Below are positions 1 to 5,197 of a stretch of DNA of 8,896 bases, in pieces. The position numbers and the translations under genes are program-made. Numbering within the stretch: position 1 is the stretch's first letter; every line of letters begins with the position of its first letter. The stretch is taken from NCBI GenBank assembly GCA_903864555.1, contig CAIPGJ010000224.1:1-8896 (forward strand), given 5' to 3'. The stretch is from an uncultured Pseudomonadota bacterium. GTDB lineage: Bacteria; Pseudomonadota; Gammaproteobacteria; Burkholderiales; SG8-39. The notes under the pieces were generated by a model. That model was not told the DNA's origin. It made no database searches and worked only from the letters and a program-made list of their open reading frames with translations.

Positions 1-1569
1 CAGACCATCCCAACCGCCGCGCTGATGCTGTCGACAGTGTTGCTGGTCACCGGCAGCCTGGTGGGCTTCAATGCCCCGATGCGCGCGGTGAAGGACAACC
101 TGCGCACCGCGGGCAGCCTGCTGCTGCAGGCCGCGCCGCTGATGCTGCTGCTGTTCTTCCTGTTCCCGCGCGTGCAGGGTCCGCTGTGGGGCGTGCCCCA
201 GGATGCCTTCGCCGGCGTGACCGGCCTCTCCGACAGCATGTCGCCAGGCACCCTGAGCCAGTTGTCCACCTCGGATTCCATCGCCTTTCGCGTCAAGTTC
301 GAAGGCGCTCCGCCCACGCGCGGCCGCATGTACTGGCGCGGACCGGTGTTCTGGAACTATGACGGGCGCACCTGGCGCGCCGGCGTGCCGAGACTGCAGG
401 ATGGGAGCTTCGAGGGCCTGGGCAATACCACCGACTACGAAATCACCGTCGAGCCGCACAACCGCTTCTGGCTGTTCGCGCTGGATCTGCCGGCTCGCGC
501 GCCGCGCAATGCCCGGTTCACCGGCGATTACCAGATGCTGTCCACCACGGCGGTGCGCACCCGCCTGCGTTATGACATGCGCTCCTATCTGAGCTATCGC
601 GCCAACGGCGGTGCCGAGGAGGCCGACCTGCGCGCGGCGCTGGCACTGCCGCGCGACTTCAATCCGCGCGCGCGCGCGCTGGCACAGGAATGGCGCAACA
701 CCCTGAAGAGCGACGATGCGGTGTTGCGCGAGGCGATCGAGTTCTTCCGCAATGGCCGCTATCTGTACACGCTGGAGCCACCGCTGCTCGAGCAACACAT
801 GGTGGACGAATTCCTGTTCGACACGAAACAGGGCTTCTGCGAGCACTTCGCCTCCAGCTTTGCCTTCCTCATGCGTGCGGCCGGCATTCCTGCACGCGTG
901 GTCACCGGCTACCAGGGCGGCGAGCTGAATCCGGTGGACGGTTACGTCGTGGTGCGCCAGGCCGATGCGCATGCCTGGACCGAAGTGTGGATGGGCGAGC
1001 GCGGCTGGGTGCGCGTCGACCCGACCGCCGCCGCTTCTCCGGTGCGGGTGGAGTCCGGCATCGCCGCCGCCGTGCCACAGGGCACGGTCCTGCCGCTGAT
1101 GATGCGCCAGCGGCTGGACTGGGTGCGCTCACTGCGCGACAACTGGGAAGCCCTGTCCAACCAGTGGAACCAGTGGGTGCTGGGCTACAACCCCGAACGG
1201 CAGCGTGAAATGCTGAGCCGGCTGGGATTCTCCGATGCTGACTGGCGCCAACTGGCGCAGATGATGTTCTGGAGCGTGGCCGCTGCCCTCAGCGTGATGG
1301 CCATGTGGCTGCTGTTGCGCCTGAAGCGCCAGGACCCGGTGCAGAAAGCCTGGCTGGTGTTCTGCCGCAAGCTCGCGCGCAAGGGTGTCGAACGCGGCCC
1401 TGCGGAAGGCCCGCTCGATTACGGCGCACGCGCCAGCGCCGCGCTACCGGAACAATCGCAGACAGTGCGCGAGATCAGTGCCGACTACGCCGACCTGCGC
1501 TACGGGCCGCCCGCACCGGCACAGCAGTTGCGCACCTTCCAGCGCAAGGTCGCCGACTTCCGTCCCTGA
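1..1569 (+). CDS. tgpA: TgpA-family membrane transglutaminase (DUF3488 / transglutaminase-like), 5' partial
   Basis: The reading frame is open from base 1 (Q-T-I-P-T-A-A-L), so the start lies left of the window; 522 residues are visible. Numbering from base 1, two hydrophobic segments (about residues 9-24 and 38-56) are the last of the N-terminal membrane helices, followed by the family-typical PRVQGPLWG. A large soluble, presumably periplasmic, part follows. The transglutaminase core has Cys280 in QGFCEHFASSF, His324 in DAHAWTEVW and Asp340 in RVDPTAA, a complete Cys-His-Asp triad. A further helix (about 421-441) precedes a cytoplasmic tail. This layout matches Pseudomonas aeruginosa TgpA (about 670 residues), an inner-membrane protein with periplasmic transglutaminase activity. 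Its true substrate is not settled. Such genes often follow MoxR-ATPase and DUF58 genes, which would lie outside this window. The missing N-terminus is due to the window edge, not damage. Family assignment is firm; the symbol is by analogy. Confidence 0.93.
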   Translation, partial: QTIPTAALMLSTVLLVTGSLVGFNAPMRAVKDNLRTAGSLLLQAAPLMLLLFFLFPRVQGPLWGVPQDAFAGVTGLSDSMSPGTLSQLSTSDSIAFRVKFEGAPPTRGRMYWRGPVFWNYDGRTWRAGVPRLQDGSFEGLGNTTDYEITVEPHNRFWLFALDLPARAPRNARFTGDYQMLSTTAVRTRLRYDMRSYLSYRANGGAEEADLRAALALPRDFNPRARALAQEWRNTLKSDDAVLREAIEFFRNGRYLYTLEPPLLEQHMVDEFLFDTKQGFCEHFASSFAFLMRAAGIPARVVTGYQGGELNPVDGYVVVRQADAHAWTEVWMGERGWVRVDPTAAASPVRVESGIAAAVPQGTVLPLMMRQRLDWVRSLRDNWEALSNQWNQWVLGYNPERQREMLSRLGFSDADWRQLAQMMFWSVAAALSVMAMWLLLRLKRQDPVQKAWLVFCRKLARKGVERGPAEGPLDYGARASAALPEQSQTVREISADYADLRYGPPAPAQQLRTFQRKVADFRP

Positions 1570-1586
1570 GGCTGGAGCACATCTGC

Positions 1587-1612
1587 CTTTAAAAGAGGGA
1601 CACTCTTCAAAG
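1587..1612 (+). terminator. Weak stem-loop after the transglutaminase stop, possible terminator
   Basis: AAGAG (1593-1597) pairs with CTCTT (1603-1607) around a 5-base loop, and outer CTTT (1587-1590) pairs with AAAG (1609-1612) across a small internal loop. It begins 18 bases after the stop codon. The stem is AT-rich and no T-run follows, so intrinsic termination would be poor. It may be an RNA-processing end or chance. Confidence 0.25.
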
Positions 1613-1846
1613 AAACACGACATCTTGAATGGTGAAGAGGCTGGCAATCAAGCGCGGTGAGGCTTCGTGGAAGGCCGGTAGCGACACTGGCAGCACCAGC
1701 AGCACAGCAGCAATGGCGGCAGCGCCACGGCGATCCCGAGGCAGTCAGGCCTGCGCTGACCGCGGAGGCGCAGCCCCGGTTGCGCCTTCATCGCAGTACC
1801 GCTTCGGCCGCGGGCTCTCTTGACCAGTTCCACAGGGGGCCGGCGG

Positions 1847-1852
1847 TAGAAT
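1847..1852 (+). promoter_or_regulatory. Candidate -10 box (TAGAAT) directly upstream of mltB
   Basis: TAGAAT differs from consensus TATAAT at one position and ends six bases before the mltB ATG. A start point 6-7 bases downstream of a -10 box would fall on or next to that ATG, implying a leaderless mRNA. A TTGACC at 1820-1825 resembles a -35 box, but its 21-base spacing is too long for standard sigma70. No purine-rich Shine-Dalgarno sequence lies 5-9 bases before the ATG. This is suggestive only. Confidence 0.35.
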
Positions 1853-1858
1853 CGGACC

Positions 1859-3001
1859 ATGCATTCGCCCTTTCCGCCAAAAAATCGTCCCGCACTTGCT
1901 GCACAGGCACGCGCATTGGTGTGCACACTGATGCTGGCGCTGCCCTTCGCCATCCCGCCATCGCCGGTGCAGGCCGCCGATCGCAGCCATCGCAGCCATC
2001 CCAGCGTCAAGGCGGCGCCCTCCGGATACGAGAAGCGCACAGAGGTACTGCGCTTCATCGACGAACTGGTGGAACGCCATGGCTTCGTGCGCGAAGAAAT
2101 GCAGACGCTCTTTCGCAAGGTGAATTTCCAGCCCACGGTGATCAAGGCCATCTCTCCGCCGCGGGACCCGGGGGTGAAGTCCTGGCGCAACTACCGCGCC
2201 ATTTTCGTCAATGACCAGCGCATATCCGCAGGCCAGCACTTCCTCGCCCAGCATGAAACCACGCTGGCGCGCGCCAGCAGCGAATTCGGCGTCCCGCGCG
2301 AGATCATCGTCGCCATCATCGGCGTCGAGACTGTTTACGGGCGCAACCTCGGCAGCTATCGCGTGATGGATGCACTCACCACACTCGCCTTCGACTACGC
2401 CCCGCGATCGGCCTTTTTCCGCTCCGAACTGGAGCACTACCTGCTGTTTGCACGCGATGCCGGCATGGACGTGTTCGAGCTGCGCGGTTCCTATGCCGGC
2501 GCCTTCGGCCTGCCGCAATTCATGCCCAGCAGCTACCGGCGTTTTGCCGTTGACTACGACGGCGACGCACGGGCCAACCTGGTGCGCAGCCCCGCCGACG
2601 CCATCGGCAGCGTCGGCAATTTCCTCAAGGCCCATGGCTGGCGTAGCAATGCACCGATCGCCTTTCCCGCCCTGTTGAATGGCCCTGCCGACAAGACCAT
2701 CGCCCACGGTGGCGTGAAGCCGGACCGCGCCGTGTCGGCACTGGAAGCGGCCGGCGTGCGCATCGACGCGCCCGTTGGCATCCTCACCCCCGACATGCAA
2801 TGCGTGCTGGTGGAACTGGAGACACCGGGCCAGCCATCCGAGTATCGCGCCGGCCTGGAAAATTTCTTCGTCATCACCCGCTACAACCGCTCCAGCTTTT
2901 ATGCCGCCGCCGTGATGGACCTGGCCGAAGCCATCCGCGTGGCGGTGGCAGCGACCGCCACCGCCACGTCCTCACCCCCACCGTCCACTATCACGCCTTG
3001 A
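1859..3001 (+). CDS. mltB: MltB-family lytic murein transglycosylase
   Basis: This 380-residue protein cleaves the MurNAc-GlcNAc bond of peptidoglycan, forming 1,6-anhydro-MurNAc ends, in the periplasm. Catalytic Glu157 sits in GVETVYGRN, matching GVETRWGR of E. coli MltB. Other family blocks are DALTTLAFDYAPRSAFFRSEL (171-191), GSYAGAFGLPQFMPSSY (210-226) and DAIGSVGNFLKAHGW (247-261). A signal peptide covers about residues 1-39: a basic start (K8, R10, R18), a hydrophobic stretch (about 20-32) and a likely cut after PSPVQA. The only nearby Cys, C22, is not in a good lipobox (ALVC), so it is predicted soluble rather than a lipoprotein like E. coli MltB. The tail after about 360 is low-complexity A/T/P. 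ATG 1859 keeps the whole signal peptide; starting at Met25 would destroy it. No SldB-type or binding domain is visible. Family assignment is firm. Confidence 0.95.
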   Translation: MHSPFPPKNRPALAAQARALVCTLMLALPFAIPPSPVQAADRSHRSHPSVKAAPSGYEKRTEVLRFIDELVERHGFVREEMQTLFRKVNFQPTVIKAISPPRDPGVKSWRNYRAIFVNDQRISAGQHFLAQHETTLARASSEFGVPREIIVAIIGVETVYGRNLGSYRVMDALTTLAFDYAPRSAFFRSELEHYLLFARDAGMDVFELRGSYAGAFGLPQFMPSSYRRFAVDYDGDARANLVRSPADAIGSVGNFLKAHGWRSNAPIAFPALLNGPADKTIAHGGVKPDRAVSALEAAGVRIDAPVGILTPDMQCVLVELETPGQPSEYRAGLENFFVITRYNRSSFYAAAVMDLAEAIRVAVAATATATSSPPPSTITP

Positions 3002-3098
3002 AGCACCACGGTACGGAGCACCTTCGCCCGACCTCAGGATGCCTTGAGCCTGGCGCAGCAGATGAGGCATAGCTGACCGATTGGATGGACGACGCCAG

Positions 3099-3124
3099 AT
3101 CCGGGTGGCCGGGCTCACCCGGAT
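3099..3124. repeat. Perfect 9-bp inverted repeat (stem-loop) after mltB
   Basis: ATCCGGGTG (3099-3107) and CACCCGGAT (3116-3124) are exact reverse complements around an 8-base loop, GCCGGGCT. The stem is strong and lies about 100 bases after the mltB stop. No T-run follows, so it is not a classic intrinsic terminator. It could stabilise the mltB mRNA 3' end or be one unit of a dispersed REP-like family. Confidence 0.6.
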
Positions 3125-3191
3125 GGCCCAGACCAGCCCGGGGTCCCACCAGCCCCGGAACCCAGTGAAACTCCGGATGGATCAGCCCGGG
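3119..3191. repeat. Direct repeat pair: CCGGATGG ... CAGCCCGGG
   Basis: CCGGATGG occurs at 3119-3126 and 3173-3180, each followed by CAGCCCGGG (3134-3142 and 3183-3191) after 7 and 2 bases. Two shared words in the same order suggest a degenerate duplicated unit rather than unrelated GC-rich sequence. The first copy shares bases with both stem-loops. Confidence 0.45.
3138..3158. repeat. Second GC-rich inverted repeat
   Basis: CCGGGG (3138-3143) pairs exactly with CCCCGG (3153-3158) around a 9-base loop. It follows the previous stem-loop after 13 bases. Together they form a tandem pair of GC hairpins, an arrangement typical of REP/BIME-type intergenic elements; the similarity is in layout only. 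Confidence 0.5.
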
Positions 3192-3235
3192 CAATAGGGC
3201 CGAAAATCAGTGTCTACGTCTCGACAGGCCCCTCC

Positions 3236-3273
3236 GTGCCACTGTCATAAGCTCGACAAAGTCACATTTTTTT
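3236..3273 (+). terminator. Imperfect hairpin followed by seven T, possible terminator
   Basis: TGTC (3243-3246) pairs with GACA (3255-3258), and outer GTG (3236-3238) with CAC (3263-3265), with an internal loop of mismatches. TTTTTTT follows at 3267-3273. The T-run is right for an intrinsic terminator ending mltB transcripts, but the stem is weak and 230 bases from the stop codon. The AT-rich run may instead act as an UP-like element for the promoter just downstream. Confidence 0.25.
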
Positions 3274-3294
3274 AGATATTTCATATTCTTGCGG

Positions 3295-3323
3295 TTGTCC
3301 AATGGTCCCGTGCAATCTAGAAT
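3295..3323 (+). promoter_or_regulatory. Sigma70-type promoter of the HD-domain gene
   Basis: TTGTCC (3295-3300, -35) and TAGAAT (3318-3323, -10) are separated by exactly 17 bases, the ideal spacing; each is close to consensus. An AT-rich patch (3266-3290) lies just upstream. The predicted start point is about 3330, giving a leader of about 50 bases before GTG 3381. This is the best promoter in the window. Confidence 0.6.
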
Positions 3324-3332
3324 CCTAGTTGC
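3312..3332. promoter_or_regulatory. Inverted repeat over the -10 and start point, candidate operator
   Basis: GCAATCTAG (3312-3320) and CTAGTTGC (3325-3332) are reverse complements except for one extra T in the left arm, with a 4-base centre. It covers the -10 box and the predicted start point, where a repressor would block RNA polymerase. No regulator gene is visible nearby, so the binding factor is unknown. Confidence 0.35.
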
Positions 3333-3336
3333 GCAA

Positions 3337-3356
3337 ACTACGTAGATTCACGTAGT
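3337..3356. promoter_or_regulatory. Perfect 7-bp inverted repeat in the HD-gene leader
   Basis: ACTACGT (3337-3343) and ACGTAGT (3350-3356) are exact reverse complements with a 6-base centre, and the left half lies in the 8-bp palindrome CTACGTAG. It sits about 7 bases past the predicted start point and 11 bases before the Shine-Dalgarno sequence. It could be a second operator or, in the mRNA, a leader hairpin. Confidence 0.45.
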
Positions 3357-3367
3357 CGGCCTCAATA

Positions 3368-3374
3368 GGGGGAG
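3368..3374 (+). promoter_or_regulatory. Ribosome binding site deciding the HD-gene start
   Basis: GGGGGAG (3368-3374) is a strong Shine-Dalgarno-like stretch that directly abuts the ATG at 3375, leaving no spacing. It lies six bases before the in-frame GTG at 3381, which is normal spacing. The GTG is therefore the better start. Confidence 0.6.
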
Positions 3375-3380
3375 ATGCAC

Positions 3381-4319
3381 GTGTCGGACAGTTTCAGCAA
3401 TGAACTTGACGTAGCCAAGTCAGTGAAGACCACTGATGCTACCGAGGTCATGGCCGAAGTTGAAAGCATCTTCCTGAACCTCTATCCGGATGCGCGGACC
3501 GATTCCCTGAACATTGCCTTTCGCGATGCCACCGCCATGTACCTCGGCCAGTTTCCCGGCTTCCTGCCCTGTGACACGGCCTATCACGATATCCAGCACG
3601 TGCTCGACGTCACCCTGGCCATGGCGCGCCTGCTGGACGGCTATGAGCGCAGCCGCATCGGCGTCGAACCCCTCAACGAGGATCTGTTCCGCCTCGGTGT
3701 GGTGACCGCCCTGTTCCATGACATCGGCTACCTGCGCCAGCTGAGCGACAAGCCGGTGGTCAATGGCGCCGCCTTCACCATGGTGCATGTCTCGCGCGGC
3801 GCGCAGTTCCTGCGCGACTATCTGCCACAACTGGGGATGAAGCAGTACGCCGATGTGGCGGCATCGCTGATCCACTTCACCGGCTACGAGCAGCAGGTTT
3901 CCAAGATCGAAGTTCCCGGCCTGATCTACCGCCTGATCGGCAACCTGCTCGGGTCGGCAGACATCATTGCCCAGATGGCAGACCGTTGTTACCTCGAGAA
4001 ATGCCGCGACCGGCTGTATCCGGAATTCGTCCATGCCGGCATTGCGCGCAGGATGACGGCCGATGGCACCGAACAAGTCCTCTACGCCTCCGGCGAGGAC
4101 CTCGTGCTCAAGACGCCCGCCTTCTATGCCGGTGCCTCCAGGCGCCTCGATGTGGACCTCAACAAGGGTTATGCCTACGCCGAATCGCATTTCAAGGGAC
4201 AGAACCTCTACCTCGATGAAATGAACAAGAACCTCCGCTTCGTCGAATCGATGGCCTCCGATCCCGAATTGTCCGCGCTTCGCCGCCAGCCGCCCGACAC
4301 CCTCAAATCTGATTCCTGA
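3381..4319 (+). CDS. HD-domain metal-dependent phosphohydrolase
   Basis: This is a 312-residue cytoplasmic protein from GTG 3381 (314 from ATG 3375), beginning MSDSFSNEL. No signal peptide or membrane segment is seen. The HD fold is recognised by spaced metal ligands: H69 and H73 in YHDIQHVLDV, the H113-D114 pair in LFHDIGYL, H136 in MVHVSRG, H165 in LIHFTGY and D194 in GSADIIAQMADR. The first motif and the H-HD-H-H-D order resemble cyclic-nucleotide phosphodiesterases and HD-GYP-like enzymes, so a nucleotide phosphodiesterase is plausible. The substrate cannot be told from sequence, and no GYP signature is present. No sensor domain is obvious in the roughly 50-residue N-terminus; the C-terminal 110 residues are unrecognised. 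It has its own promoter and is probably monocistronic or read through to the nitroreductase 120 bases later. The stop codon falls in a tandem CTGATTC repeat. Confidence 0.85.
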   Translation: MSDSFSNELDVAKSVKTTDATEVMAEVESIFLNLYPDARTDSLNIAFRDATAMYLGQFPGFLPCDTAYHDIQHVLDVTLAMARLLDGYERSRIGVEPLNEDLFRLGVVTALFHDIGYLRQLSDKPVVNGAAFTMVHVSRGAQFLRDYLPQLGMKQYADVAASLIHFTGYEQQVSKIEVPGLIYRLIGNLLGSADIIAQMADRCYLEKCRDRLYPEFVHAGIARRMTADGTEQVLYASGEDLVLKTPAFYAGASRRLDVDLNKGYAYAESHFKGQNLYLDEMNKNLRFVESMASDPELSALRRQPPDTLKSDS

Positions 4320-4340
4320 TTCCTGACAGGTCGCGGGCAT

Positions 4341-4371
4341 TGCCTGCCCCGCCTGCCTGCTTGCCTGCCCC
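4341..4371. repeat. Short TGCCTGCCCC direct repeat
   Basis: TGCCTGCCCC occurs at 4341-4350 and 4362-4371, with related GCCTGCC words between, giving a strand-biased C/T-rich tract after the HD-gene stop. It is probably slippage-derived. C-rich, G-poor RNA ahead of a hairpin could be a Rho-loading site, which is inference only. Confidence 0.35.
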
Positions 4372-4377
4372 ATCACG

Positions 4378-4395
4378 GCAGCCGCTCACGGCTGC
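4378..4395 (+). terminator. Perfect 7-bp hairpin between HD gene and nitroreductase gene
   Basis: GCAGCCG (4378-4384) and CGGCTGC (4389-4395) pair exactly around a CTCA tetraloop. The stem is strong and 59 bases past the HD-gene stop. Only a short TTTT occurs, 16 bases later (4412-4415), so it is not a textbook terminator. It is a likely 3'-end structure for the HD-gene transcript. Confidence 0.4.
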
Positions 4396-4439
4396 GGTAA
4401 GCTTGCGCACCTTTTCAACTGGATCAACTGGAGCCCGCC

Positions 4440-5039
4440 ATGCTGGAGAAAAATGCCCCGACCGGTGTCCCCGTTCATGAACTGCTGACACGGCGCTGGA
4501 GCCCGCGCGCCTTAGATCCCGCGCGCAATATCAGCAAGGACCAGCGTGCCGCCCTGCTGGAGGCTGCCCGCTGGGCGCCCTCGGCCAACAACAGCCAGCC
4601 CTGGCGCTACATCGTGTGCGACAAATCCGCGAACGAATCCGGATGGCAGAAGGCCTTTGATTGCCTCGGCGCGGGCAACCAGGCCTGGTGCAAGAACGTG
4701 CCGCTGCTGCTGCTGTCCTGCACAGCCACCGTCAATCCCGATGGCAAGCCGGCCCGCTACGGCATGCACGACACCGGCATGGCCAATCTGAGCCTGATGC
4801 TCGAAGCCCTGGCCCAGGGTCTGGCCGCCCACGCCATGGCCGGCTTCGATGCCGACAAGGCACGCGCCGCCTTCGGCATCCCGGCCGAGTTCTCTCCCGT
4901 GGCCATGATCGCTGTCGGCTATCAGGCCTCGCCCGACATCCTGGATGCCGCGGTCAAGGAGAAGGAACTGACCCCGCGTGCACGGCGCAGTGTGGCCGAC
5001 AGCTTCTTCGGCAGTGAATGGGGCAGCAGCCTGGGCTGA
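4440..5039 (+). CDS. Nitroreductase-family FMN oxidoreductase
   Basis: This 199-residue cytoplasmic flavoprotein likely uses NAD(P)H to reduce nitro, quinone or similar substrates; the physiological substrate is unknown. The FMN-binding start is clear: LLTRRWSPRAL (residues 15-25) carries the conserved Arg-Arg and Ser, and APSANNSQPWRY (46-57) is the second family signature. The middle GMHDTGMANLSLMLEALAQGL (about 108-128) is the helix that packs at the dimer and flavin interface, and AVGYQASPDIL near the C-terminus is the usual closing strand. Length is normal for the family. The ATG at 4440 has GGAG (4430-4433) at 6-base spacing, which fixes the start. I see no convincing -35/-10 pair in the 120-base gap, so it may partly depend on read-through from the HD gene. 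It converges on the ATPase gene. Confidence 0.92.
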   Translation: MLEKNAPTGVPVHELLTRRWSPRALDPARNISKDQRAALLEAARWAPSANNSQPWRYIVCDKSANESGWQKAFDCLGAGNQAWCKNVPLLLLSCTATVNPDGKPARYGMHDTGMANLSLMLEALAQGLAAHAMAGFDADKARAAFGIPAEFSPVAMIAVGYQASPDILDAAVKEKELTPRARRSVADSFFGSEWGSSLG

Positions 5040-5047
5040 ACCAGCGG

Positions 5048-5069
5048 GCCGGTCCGGCATGGCACCGGC
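5048..5069 (+). terminator. GC stem-loop just after the nitroreductase stop
   Basis: GCCGGT (5048-5053) pairs with ACCGGC (5064-5069) around a 10-base loop, 9 bases past the stop codon. There is no T-run. A competing tighter fold (GCCGG/CCGGC) exists. It is a weak terminator candidate. Confidence 0.3.
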
Positions 5070-5087
5070 ACCAGTTCCAACGCCTGC

Positions 5088-5101
5088 AATATGATCATAT
5101 T
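5088..5101. promoter_or_regulatory. Perfect 14-bp palindrome containing TATGATCATA
   Basis: AATATGATCATATT reads the same on both strands. The core TATGATCATA recurs at 5142-5151 with centres 52 bp apart, close to five helical turns, as expected for paired operator sites on one DNA face. It lies between two convergent genes, with no gene start nearby, so what it would regulate is unclear. TATGAT within it also resembles a -10 box, but no matching -35 was found on either strand. Confidence 0.4.
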
Positions 5102-5117
5102 ACAGAGCTTGGCCTTT

Positions 5118-5151
5118 TCATAATTGGCCCATCTCATCAATTATGATCATA
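5118..5151. promoter_or_regulatory. Nested AT-rich inverted repeats: TCATAATTG/CAATTATGA plus second TATGATCATA
   Basis: TCATAATTG (5118-5126) and CAATTATGA (5138-5146) are exact 9-bp reverse complements around an 11-base centre. The right arm overlaps a 10-bp palindrome, TATGATCATA (5142-5151), which repeats the core of the palindrome at 5088-5101. The sequence is markedly more AT-rich than its surroundings. It could be a regulator-binding site, a remnant promoter of a lost gene, or part of a bidirectional 3'-end structure. Confidence 0.4.
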
Positions 5152-5180
5152 CCTGTCGGACCATATGCAGGTCCGACAGG
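5152..5180 (-). terminator. 11-bp perfect hairpin downstream of the P-type ATPase gene
   Basis: CCTGTCGGACC (5152-5162) and GGTCCGACAGG (5170-5180) pair without mismatch around a 7-base loop. It lies 17 bases past the ATPase stop on the minus strand and is the strongest hairpin in the window. No T-run follows on either strand, although the minus strand enters the AT-rich palindromes. It is best read as the 3' end of the transporter operon, possibly stopping convergent transcription too. Confidence 0.5.
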
Positions 5181-5197
5181 CACTTCCACCTGCCACC

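Larger units (their letters stand above)
1570..1858. other. Non-coding spacer between the transglutaminase gene and mltB
   Basis: This 289-base spacer has no credible gene; the short open frames across it have no start signal and no recognisable protein. It contains a weak AT-rich stem-loop just after the transglutaminase stop, a 6-bp inverted repeat (CTGCGC at 1751-1756 with GCGCAG at 1768-1773), and a -10-like box immediately before mltB. Nothing else stands out. Confidence 0.6.
3002..3380. other. Large non-coding spacer with GC-rich palindromes, AT-rich patch and promoter
   Basis: The spacer has three zones. Bases 3002-3200 are GC-rich and dominated by inverted and direct repeats of CCGGAT- and CAGCCCGGG-like words. 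Bases 3240-3290 turn AT-rich, including a run of seven T at 3267-3273. Bases 3295-3374 carry a sigma70-type promoter, two inverted repeats and a strong Shine-Dalgarno sequence for the HD-domain gene. A 67-codon open frame on the minus strand (2991-3194) overlaps the palindromes and mltB's end; its H/P/G-rich product is unrecognised and I take it as a by-product of the repeats. Confidence 0.7.

Noticed and set aside
1629..1823. Small open frames in the transglutaminase-mltB spacer
   Set aside because: They have no ribosome binding site and their low-complexity products resemble no protein I know.
1745..2800. A 351-codon minus-strand open frame over mltB
   Set aside because: mltB on the plus strand has a full signal peptide and catalytic motifs; the antisense product is unrecognisable and is explained by codon bias.
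2991..3194. A 67-codon minus-strand open frame in the mltB-HD spacer
   Set aside because: It overlaps the end of mltB and the palindrome cluster; its H/P/G-rich repeats mirror the DNA repeats and no ribosome binding site is evident.
3420..4376. A 318-codon minus-strand open frame over the HD-domain gene
   Set aside because: The HD protein has conserved metal ligands, a promoter and a Shine-Dalgarno sequence; the antisense frame has none of these.
4320..4439. A promoter for the nitroreductase gene
   Set aside because: TAAGCT at 4398-4403 is a weak -10 candidate, but no -35 lies at suitable distance. It is left uncalled.
5088..5151. Operators controlling the P-type ATPase
   Set aside because: The ATPase is read on the minus strand and starts at 7879, so these sites lie downstream of its stop codon and cannot be its promoter operators.
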